This document shows, in pieces, positions 1 through 5,298 of a DNA stretch of 5,887 nucleotides. The notes under the pieces are model-generated. The model did not search any database and was not told the DNA's origin. It saw only the letters and a list, made by a program, of their open reading frames with translations. A program made the translations under genes and the position numbers. Location of the stretch: positions 1 through 5,887 of the forward strand of contig CATEEE010000204.1 in the NCBI GenBank assembly GCA_949499045.1, written 5' to 3'. The stretch's first letter is position 1, and each line of letters begins with the position of its first letter. The DNA comes from Marinobacterium sp. xm-d-530 (GTDB lineage Bacteria > Pseudomonadota > Gammaproteobacteria > Pseudomonadales > Balneatricaceae).

Positions 1-2082
1 CACCTTCAAGTACTTGAAGAGGAAGAGGTTGTTCAGTCTGAAGCGGAACTGTACAAACGCTCGACTTTAGAGCAGTTCGAGAAGTACATTCAGGTTAACA
101 AAAAGATCCCTAATGAGGTGATGACCTCACTGAACAATATCGACGAACCGAGTCGTCTAGCTGATACGATCGCTGCTCACATGTCGCTGAAGCTCGACCA
201 GAAACAGTCCATTCTCGAAATGCTCGATGCCAAAGCGCGACTTGAGCATTTGATGTCACTGATGGAGTCTGAAATCGATCTAGTTGAGGTTGAAAAGCGC
301 ATTCGTGGCCGGGTCAAGAAGCAGATGGAGAAGAGCCAGCGCGAGTACTATCTGAATGAACAGATGAAAGCGATTCAAAAAGAGCTGGGTGACCTTGACG
401 AGAACGGTGGCGGCGAACTCGACGAGTTAGAAAAACGAATTGATGAGGCGGGTATGCCGCAAGAGGCTCTGGATAAAACCAAAGCCGAACTAAATAAGCT
501 CAAAATGATGTCGCCAATGAGTGCAGAAGCCACTGTTGTGCGTGGTTATATCGATTGGATGCTGCAGATTCCATGGAGCAAGCGCTCTAAAGTCCGTCTT
601 GATATGAAGCGTGCTTCAGCAGTATTGGATAAAGATCACTTTGGTTTGGATGAAGTCAAAGAGCGCATTCTTGAATACCTAGCGGTGCAGAAGCGTGTGC
701 GTCAGCTGCGTGGTCCGATCCTCTGTTTGGTTGGACCTCCTGGCGTCGGCAAAACCTCTTTGGGTCGTTCGATTGCCCGCGCGACTAATCGTGAATACAT
801 TCGTATGGCTCTAGGTGGAGTGCGTGATGAAGCTGAAATCCGTGGCCACCGTCGAACCTATATCGGCTCAATGCCAGGTAAGTTAGTTCAGAAAATGGCT
901 AAGGTCGGTGTTAAAAACCCGCTATTTCTTCTCGATGAGATCGATAAGATGGGTATGGATCAGCGAGGTGATCCTGCATCAGCACTGCTTGAAGTACTGG
1001 ATCCAGAGCAGAACAGTACCTTCAATGATCACTACCTAGAGGTTGATTACGACCTTTCTGAAGTTTTGTTCGTCTGTACCTCTAACTCGATGAATATTCC
1101 TGGGCCTTTGCTGGATCGTATGGAGATCATTCGCATTCCTGGTTACACAGAGGATGAAAAGCTGAATATTGCTCGTCGCTACTTGATCCCTAAACAGATC
1201 AAACAGAACGGTCTAAAAGTGAAAGAGTTGGAGATTGATGATTCAGCGATCATCGATATGATTCGATTCTACACACGTGAAGCGGGTGTGCGTGGTCTTG
1301 AACGAGAAGTTGCAAAAGTAGCACGCAAAGTGGTTAAAGAGATTGCACTGGGCGAAGCTAAAGAGAAATCCGTTCTCGTTAACAGCGACAACCTTGAGCA
1401 CTACCTTGGCGTTCAGAAGTTTAACTTTGGTCGTGCTGAAGATGAACATCAGGTGGGTCAGGTTACAGGTTTAGCTTGGACTCAAGTGGGGGGGGATATC
1501 TTAACCATTGAGAGTGCAGTCGTTCCTGGTAAGGGTCGTCAGGTGTTGACGGGCTCGTTGGGCGATGTCATGAAAGAATCAATACAAGCCGCTTTGACGG
1601 TTGTGCGCAATCGCGCCCAATCTCTAGGCATTGCACCTAACTTCCATGAGAAACAGGATATTCATATTCACGTTCCCGAAGGTGCTACGCCCAAAGATGG
1701 CCCAAGCGCCGGTATCGGAATGTGTACTACGCTCGTTTCGGCGTTAACAGGAATACCGGTTCGTTCCGATGTGGCAATGACGGGTGAAATTACATTGCGA
1801 GGACAGGTGCTACCTATTGGAGGCCTTAAAGAGAAACTTCTAGCGGCGCACCGCGGTGGTATTAAAACAGTACTGATCCCTGAGGAGAATCGCCGAGATC
1901 TGAAAGAGATTCCAGATAACATTAAGGCAGATTTAGAGATTAAGCCCGTTAAATGGATTGATCAGGTGTTAGAAGTTGCACTAGTCGAGCAGCCTGTTCC
2001 ACTGGATGATGCTGAAGTAGAAGAGCTTACCAAAGAGGCAAAAGGTGAAAACTTAACTACTGGGTCAAGAACGGCACACTAA
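1..2082 (+). CDS. lon: Lon ATP-dependent serine protease (5' end outside window)
   Basis: Lon is a cytosolic hexameric AAA+ protease that unfolds and degrades damaged proteins and specific regulators. The frame is open from base 1 with no start, and residues before the GTG at 118 (for example YIQVNKKIPNEV) match the E. coli N-domain. The gene is therefore cut by the window edge: 693 residues are visible and about 111 are missing, judged from alignment with E. coli positions. Visible parts in order: end of the N-domain and a charged coiled coil (residues about 100-130); the AAA+ module with Walker A GPPGVGKT (733-756), Walker B LFLLDEID (922-945), an arginine-finger Arg at 1117-1119 and a sensor-2 Arg in GVRGLERE at 1291-1293; and the protease domain with catalytic Ser at 1705-1707 (PKDGPSAG) and Lys at 1834-1836 (GLKEK). 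The catalytic dyad is intact. The C-terminal tail is acidic and somewhat longer than in E. coli. A G8 tract lies at 1488-1495. No strong terminator follows the stop codon. Confidence 0.98.
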   Translation, partial: HLQVLEEEEVVQSEAELYKRSTLEQFEKYIQVNKKIPNEVMTSLNNIDEPSRLADTIAAHMSLKLDQKQSILEMLDAKARLEHLMSLMESEIDLVEVEKRIRGRVKKQMEKSQREYYLNEQMKAIQKELGDLDENGGGELDELEKRIDEAGMPQEALDKTKAELNKLKMMSPMSAEATVVRGYIDWMLQIPWSKRSKVRLDMKRASAVLDKDHFGLDEVKERILEYLAVQKRVRQLRGPILCLVGPPGVGKTSLGRSIARATNREYIRMALGGVRDEAEIRGHRRTYIGSMPGKLVQKMAKVGVKNPLFLLDEIDKMGMDQRGDPASALLEVLDPEQNSTFNDHYLEVDYDLSEVLFVCTSNSMNIPGPLLDRMEIIRIPGYTEDEKLNIARRYLIPKQIKQNGLKVKELEIDDSAIIDMIRFYTREAGVRGLEREVAKVARKVVKEIALGEAKEKSVLVNSDNLEHYLGVQKFNFGRAEDEHQVGQVTGLAWTQVGGDILTIESAVVPGKGRQVLTGSLGDVMKESIQAALTVVRNRAQSLGIAPNFHEKQDIHIHVPEGATPKDGPSAGIGMCTTLVSALTGIPVRSDVAMTGEITLRGQVLPIGGLKEKLLAAHRGGIKTVLIPEENRRDLKEIPDNIKADLEIKPVKWIDQVLEVALVEQPVPLDDAEVEELTKEAKGENLTTGSRTAH
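4..19. repeat. 16-bp perfect palindrome inside lon
   Basis: Bases 4-19 read CTTCAAGTACTTGAAG, which equals its own reverse complement. The sequence lies within lon codons (LQVLE). No function is known to me. It may simply be chance, because the symmetry uses ordinary codons. Confidence 0.5.
1488..1495 (+). repeat. G8 homopolymer in lon
   Basis: Eight consecutive G bases span the codons for Val-Gly-Gly-Asp (GTG GGG GGG GAT), just inside the protease domain and about 70 codons before the catalytic Ser. Both one-base slips hit a stop almost at once: a gain of G gives TGA at 1509-1511 and a loss of G gives TAA at 1502-1504. The length shown keeps lon in frame. Confidence 0.9.
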
Positions 2083-2100
2083 AAATTAGGTGTCAATTTG

Positions 2101-2128
2101 TTGAAACTCGCTGAAAACACCGTATTTT
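2101..2128 (+). promoter_or_regulatory. possible distal sigma-70 promoter of hupB
   Basis: TTGAAA (2101-2106) and TATTTT (2123-2128) are separated by 16 bp. They match the sigma-70 consensus at 5 of 6 and 4 of 6 positions. E. coli hupB is known to have several promoters in the lon-hupB gap, so a second one is plausible here. The match is modest and AT-rich sequence gives such hits by chance. Confidence 0.35.
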
Positions 2129-2142
2129 CTGGGTTTTTAATG

Positions 2143-2172
2143 TTGACACTGGTTTTAAACAGTTGGTATAAA
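2143..2172 (+). promoter_or_regulatory. main sigma-70 promoter of hupB
   Basis: A perfect -35 box TTGACA (2143-2148) is followed after 18 bp by the -10 box TATAAA (2167-2172). Transcription should start near 2179, leaving a leader of about 55 nt before the GTG. This is the best promoter in the window and suits a highly expressed nucleoid protein. The leader is A-rich and C-poor downstream of 2195 and probably mostly unstructured. The -35 region (TTGACAC, 2143-2149) is the exact reverse complement of GTGTCAA at 2090-2096, just after the lon stop. Confidence 0.8.
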
Positions 2173-2181
2173 GTACTTACG

Positions 2182-2194
2182 GTTATTTCATAAC
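2182..2194 (+). other. small inverted repeat at the start of the hupB leader
   Basis: GTTAT (2182-2186) and ATAAC (2190-2194) are perfect inverted copies around a 3-nt centre TTC, a few bases after the predicted transcription start. It could be a small 5' stabilising hairpin or a protein-binding half-site pair. The stem is AT-rich and weak, and no known regulator site is recognised. Confidence 0.25.
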
Positions 2195-2221
2195 ACAAAA
2201 CAAACAAAATATTTCTCTATT

Positions 2222-2227
2222 AAGGGG
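2222..2227 (+). promoter_or_regulatory. ribosome binding site of hupB deciding a GTG start
   Basis: AAGGGG lies 6 nt upstream of GTG at 2234-2236. This strong Shine-Dalgarno match, together with protein alignment to HU (MNKSELID), fixes the non-ATG start. As I recall, E. coli hupB also begins with GTG. Confidence 0.8.
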
Positions 2228-2233
2228 CACAAC

Positions 2234-2509
2234 GTGAACAAATCTGAACTTATCGATTCTATTGCTGCATCTGCAGACCTTCCAAAAGCAGCTGCAGGCC
2301 GCGCACTTGACTCAGCTCTAGAAGCAATTACGGGTGCACTAGCTAAAGGTGACTCAGTTGCACTTGTTGGTTTTGGTACTTTTGGTGTTAAAGAGCGTGC
2401 TGCTCGTACTGGTCGTAACCCACAGACTGGTCAGCCAATCCAAATCTCTGCAGCAACTCTTCCATCTTTCAAGCCAGGTAAGGCTCTAAAAGACGCTGTA
2501 AACAAGTAA
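2234..2509 (+). CDS. hupB: DNA-binding protein HU, beta subunit
   Basis: HU is a small basic nucleoid protein that binds and bends DNA as a dimer with little sequence specificity. The product has 91 residues; E. coli HupB has 90. Visible features are the helical dimerisation half (residues 1-about 45), the turn with VALVGFGTF (42-50), and the DNA-embracing beta arm with RNPQTGQ (61-67), where Pro63 is the DNA-intercalating proline known in the family. The C-terminal FKPGKALKDAVNK is also typical. The start is GTG with a strong ribosome binding site. Codons are strongly biased to GCT/GGT/CTT types, as expected for an abundant protein. The gene lies 151 bp after lon with its own promoter and ends before a strong terminator. 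The lon-hupB order and the VALVGFGTF/KERAARTG sequence favour the beta subunit over HupA. Confidence 0.97.
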   Translation: MNKSELIDSIAASADLPKAAAGRALDSALEAITGALAKGDSVALVGFGTFGVKERAARTGRNPQTGQPIQISAATLPSFKPGKALKDAVNK

Positions 2510-2522
2510 TATTAGTTTTCCC

Positions 2523-2562
2523 GGGGGGTCGCGTTAGCGAGTAATAGTTTCTGACTTACCCC
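2523..2562 (+). other. possible folded 3' UTR of hupB
   Basis: Three complementary pairs nest without leftover bases at the junction: GGG (2526-2528) with CCC (2560-2562), TCGC (2529-2532) with GCGA (2537-2540) around GTTA, and GTAA (2541-2544) with TTAC (2556-2559). This could form a compact three-way junction just before the terminator. The stems are short (3-4 bp), so the fold is a hypothesis. Confidence 0.3.
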
Positions 2563-2565
2563 TCT

Positions 2566-2598
2566 AAAAAAGCGCATACCTAAGGTTGCGCTTTTTTT
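2566..2598 (+). terminator. intrinsic terminator after hupB
   Basis: A6-GCGCA (2566-2576) pairs with TGCGC-T6 (2587-2597), and ACC (2578-2580) pairs with GGT (2584-2586) around a TAA loop, with one bulged T at 2577. A run of seven T follows the GC core. The A-tract opposite the T-tract means it could work in both directions. It ends 20 nt before the ppiD start codon. Confidence 0.92.
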
Positions 2599-2618
2599 AA
2601 TTCAAAGGACACTCAGTC

Positions 2619-4475
2619 ATGTTGCAATCAATGCGTGATAATTCACAGGGGATTATTGCTAAAGTTCTGGTTGGTTTGATTATTGTGGTTTTCGCACTAT
2701 GGGGCGTTGACTCACTAGTTGGCCTGGCCACTGCAGAACCCCCCCCCGCTGAAGTTAACGGTAAAGCCATCACTAAGAACGAGCTCTATCGTGGTATCGA
2801 TCTGCAACGTCGACAAGTTCTAACTCAAATGGGCGACAACGCTGATCCAGCGATGTTGGACGATGTTGTTCTGCGCAAAGTGGTTTTGGACAATCTAATC
2901 GATCGCAATGTACAGATCAGTGCTGCTGAAGAGCTAGGCCTTTTTGTTTCGGATCAAATGCTTGATCAAATGATCGTTGCAACGCGTGAGTTTCAGGTTG
3001 ATGGTCGATTTGATCGTAACCAGTTTGAATCCGCTCTGCGAGGGGCAGGATTTACTCCTTTGACTTATCGTGAGCTTCTTAAGAGTGAAGCTTTGATGAA
3101 TCAAGTTCGCGGCGCTTACGAGCAGTCGGCTTTTTTAACCGCTAAAGAACTTGATCATCTTCTTGCTCTGAATACACAGACGCGTGACATCCGAGTGGCG
3201 CGTTTCTCTGTTGATGCTGTATCACAGACTGTGAATGATGCTGATGTGCAAGCTGCCTACGAAAGTATGGGTGGTCAGCTATTGACTGAAGAACAGGTTG
3301 TTGTCGACTATGTCGTTCTTGATCAAGCGGATTTTGTTGATCCAGACAGTGTGACAGAAGCTGAAATTAATTCGGCCTATGATCAGCTAAAAGCCAGTTT
3401 TGAAGGCGGTGAAGAGCGCTCTGCTAGTCACATACTCCTTGAGATCAGCGATGCCCAGCCTCTGGATGATGCGCTAGCAAAAGCTAAAGAGATTCGTTCT
3501 AAACTAGTGGCCGGTGAAAATTTTGCCTCGCTAGCTGCAGAGTATTCCCAAGATATAGGTTCTGCAAATTCAGGCGGTGATCTAGGTTACCTCACGCCTG
3601 GTCTGTTTGAAGGTCCATTTGATGATGCGCTCTTCTCTTTAAATGCCGGCGAGTACTCTGAGCCGGTCGAGACAGAGTTTGGTGTTCACATCATTAAGCT
3701 CAATGATGTGCGCGCTAAAGAGGTGCCAGCACTGAACGAAGTTCGTGAGGATCTCATCTATGATGTTGCTGAAGCGAATGCGGAAGAAGTTTATGTCAGC
3801 GCACTTGAGCGTTTAACAGATTTGGCGTTCTCTTCAGGTGACCTTGCTGTACTTTCTGAAGAGCTGGCACTAGAGATTCAAACATCTGAACCTTTAACTC
3901 GTAATGGTGGTGCCGGTGATTTTTCTGACCAGAAATTGGCTCGCGCAGCCTTCTCTGATGTTGTGACTAAAGAGCGTCTGAACTCAGATCCTATTGAGGT
4001 GAGCAGTGGCCGTACCTTTGTTCTTAATATGAACGAATTACGACCAGCACGTCAGCTCGAACTCGCTGAAGTGCGTGAGGATTTAGTTAGCAGACTTAAG
4101 TCCTCGCAGGCTGCTAAGGTGGCCTTTGAACAGGCTCAAAATGCTCTCTCTGATGCACTAGAGGGCAAAGCTAACCTGGATTGGACTGCAGTGAAATCGG
4201 TAGCCCGCGGAGCAGCTGTAGATCTAGAACCACAGATTGTAGAAGCTGCCTTTGCGATGGCACGTCCCGAAGAGAGTGCAAATTATCAGGTTGTTCAGCT
4301 CTTTGATGGCACAGCGGCACTGATCACTGTCGATGCTGTTGGCACCTCGCAAGAGCAGATTGCTGATGAGCTTCAAACACAAATTTCTACGATGTTAGCT
4401 TCCGGTGAGGGTAGTCAGGCATTTAGAACACAGTTTGAAACACTAAAATCAAATGCAGAAATCACTATTAATTAA
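2619..4475 (+). CDS. ppiD: PpiD, membrane-anchored periplasmic chaperone with parvulin domain
   Basis: PpiD sits in the inner membrane facing the periplasm, interacts with the SecYEG translocon and assists newly exported proteins. The 618 residues match the family length (E. coli 623). Residues 1-9 are a short cytosolic tail (MLQSMRDNS); 10-32 form one hydrophobic anchor (IIAKVLVGLIIVVFALWGV); 33 onward is periplasmic with a SurA_N-like helical region. The parvulin domain is about 265-363, and a helical C-terminal region follows. The domain shows SHILLE (His271), GGDLGYL (319-325) and FGVHIIKL (His357). Both histidines typical of active parvulins are present, whereas E. coli PpiD lacks them and is reported inactive as a prolyl isomerase. 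The start at 2619 is supported by AAAGGA at 2604-2609, 9 nt upstream, and by the family's MLQ..RDN start. Pro41-Pro43 are encoded by a C9 run. A terminator follows. No clear promoter is visible in the 20 nt after the upstream terminator. Confidence 0.95.
   Translation: MLQSMRDNSQGIIAKVLVGLIIVVFALWGVDSLVGLATAEPPPAEVNGKAITKNELYRGIDLQRRQVLTQMGDNADPAMLDDVVLRKVVLDNLIDRNVQISAAEELGLFVSDQMLDQMIVATREFQVDGRFDRNQFESALRGAGFTPLTYRELLKSEALMNQVRGAYEQSAFLTAKELDHLLALNTQTRDIRVARFSVDAVSQTVNDADVQAAYESMGGQLLTEEQVVVDYVVLDQADFVDPDSVTEAEINSAYDQLKASFEGGEERSASHILLEISDAQPLDDALAKAKEIRSKLVAGENFASLAAEYSQDIGSANSGGDLGYLTPGLFEGPFDDALFSLNAGEYSEPVETEFGVHIIKLNDVRAKEVPALNEVREDLIYDVAEANAEEVYVSALERLTDLAFSSGDLAVLSEELALEIQTSEPLTRNGGAGDFSDQKLARAAFSDVVTKERLNSDPIEVSSGRTFVLNMNELRPARQLELAEVREDLVSRLKSSQAAKVAFEQAQNALSDALEGKANLDWTAVKSVARGAAVDLEPQIVEAAFAMARPEESANYQVVQLFDGTAALITVDAVGTSQEQIADELQTQISTMLASGEGSQAFRTQFETLKSNAEITIN
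2739..2747 (+). repeat. C9 homopolymer in ppiD
   Basis: Nine C bases encode three consecutive prolines (residues 41-43, all CCC) just after the membrane anchor. A gain of one C gives TGA at 2750-2752. A loss of one C gives TAA at 2821-2823. Either would leave only the anchor and a short tail. The length shown is in frame. PPP is also a known type of EF-P-dependent ribosome stall motif. Confidence 0.9.
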
Positions 4476-4490
4476 GTCGATTTCTGTGAG

Positions 4491-4518
4491 ATAGCCGCTT
4501 TTTAGCGGCTATTTTTTT
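4491..4518 (+). terminator. intrinsic terminator after ppiD
   Basis: TAGCCGCT (4492-4499) and AGCGGCTA (4504-4511) form a perfect 8-bp GC-rich stem with a TTTT loop; A4491 and T4512 can extend it. Seven T bases follow (4512-4518). It starts 15 nt after the ppiD stop and ends 42 nt before the rlmB start. Confidence 0.93.
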
Positions 4519-4522
4519 CATT

Positions 4523-4536
4523 TGCACGTCAGTGCA
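4523..4536. other. small inverted repeat upstream of rlmB
   Basis: TGCAC (4523-4527) and GTGCA (4532-4536) are perfect inverted arms around GTCA, between the ppiD terminator and the rlmB ribosome binding site. It could be a protein-binding site or a minor hairpin. I do not recognise it as a known operator. Confidence 0.3.
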
Positions 4537-4560
4537 TTATCAAAGCTAGGGTAAAAACAT

Positions 4561-5298
4561 ATGAAATTGGATCAGGTATTTGGCATTCATGCTGTCACAA
4601 CGCTGTTGAACCGTGATCCTGAAAGGGTTAAGCGTCTCTTTATTGTTCAGGGACGGGTTGATCCAAAAGTGGAAAAGATTTTAGCCCTAGCTGGGCAGGC
4701 CGGAATTCATGTTGAAACCATCAGTAAGCATCGCCTGGAAGAGCGTGTCGATGGCGTCCATCAAGGCGTAATGGCCGAAGCTAAACCTCTTCCTATTCTG
4801 GGTGATAAAGAGTTGTTTAAGCTGATGGATGAGGTTGAGCATTCTCCTCTCCTGCTGGTGCTTGATGGTGTGACTGACCCTCACAACTTAGGTGCTTGTC
4901 TCCGAACAGCCGATGCAGCCGGTGTAGCCGCCGTCATCGCCCCTCGTGATAAATCAGCGCCCTTAAATGCGACAGCGATTAAAGTTGCCTGTGGCGCAGC
5001 GGATGCAGTGCCCTATTTCCAAGTGACCAATCTATCTAGAACGCTTAATCAGCTTCAAGAACGGGGTGTCTGGGTCGTTGGAACGGCTGGTGAGGCAGAG
5101 GGTTCTATCTATCAAACAGACTTAACCGGCCCATTAGCCCTAGTCATGGGTGCTGAAGGCAAAGGGATGCGTCGCTTAACACGTGAACAGTGTGATCTGC
5201 TGATTAAAATCCCGATGGCGGGGGAGGTGTCCAGTTTGAATGTCTCGGTAGCAACTGGCGTTACTCTGTTTGAGATAGTTAGACAACGCTCAAACTAA
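4561..5298 (+). CDS. rlmB: 23S rRNA (guanosine-2'-O)-methyltransferase RlmB
   Basis: RlmB is a SpoU-family (SPOUT) enzyme that uses S-adenosylmethionine to 2'-O-methylate G2251 (E. coli numbering) in the 23S rRNA peptidyl-transferase region. The 245 residues match the family length (E. coli 243). Residues 1-about 75 are the substrate-binding N-domain (FGIHAV, VHQGVMA). The catalytic trefoil-knot domain follows, with motif 1 LDGVTDPHNLGACLR (101-115, Asn109 and Arg115), motif 2 LVMGAEGKGMRRL (194-206, Glu199) and motif 3 IPMAGEVSSLNVSVATG (217-233, Asn227). All conserved motif residues are present. ATG at 4561 has AGGG at 4548-4551, 9 nt upstream. In E. coli rlmB follows rnr; here it stands alone after ppiD and a terminator. 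Its stop overlaps the end of the opposing ackA by 9 bp, and no terminator is seen between them. Confidence 0.97.
   Translation: MKLDQVFGIHAVTTLLNRDPERVKRLFIVQGRVDPKVEKILALAGQAGIHVETISKHRLEERVDGVHQGVMAEAKPLPILGDKELFKLMDEVEHSPLLLVLDGVTDPHNLGACLRTADAAGVAAVIAPRDKSAPLNATAIKVACGAADAVPYFQVTNLSRTLNQLQERGVWVVGTAGEAEGSIYQTDLTGPLALVMGAEGKGMRRLTREQCDLLIKIPMAGEVSSLNVSVATGVTLFEIVRQRSN

Noticed and set aside
118..123. GTG/ATG as the start of lon
   Set aside because: The frame is open from base 1 and the upstream residues match the conserved Lon N-domain, so the true start lies outside the window.
1243..1449. Minus-strand open frame of 68 codons inside lon
   Set aside because: It lies wholly within well-conserved lon coding sequence, resembles no known protein and has no supporting context.
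1668..1922. Minus-strand open frame of 84 codons inside lon
   Set aside because: It overlaps the Lon catalytic region and its composition is that of an antisense shadow.
2113..2140. Intrinsic terminator after lon
   Set aside because: GAAAA/TTTTC around a 7-nt loop gives only a weak AT stem and the T-run is not directly adjacent, so it is not convincing.
2559..2566. Heat-shock sigma-32 type -10 element (CCCCTCTA) for ppiD
   Set aside because: No matching CTTGAA-like -35 element is found at the required distance upstream.
4515..4543. Sigma-70 promoter for rlmB (TTTTCA, 17 bp, TATCAA)
   Set aside because: Both boxes match at only 4 of 6 positions, and the implied start near 4550 would cut into the ribosome binding site at 4548-4551.
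4687..4884. Minus-strand open frame of 65 codons inside rlmB
   Set aside because: It is antisense to the conserved RlmB region, with no recognisable product or ribosome binding site evidence.
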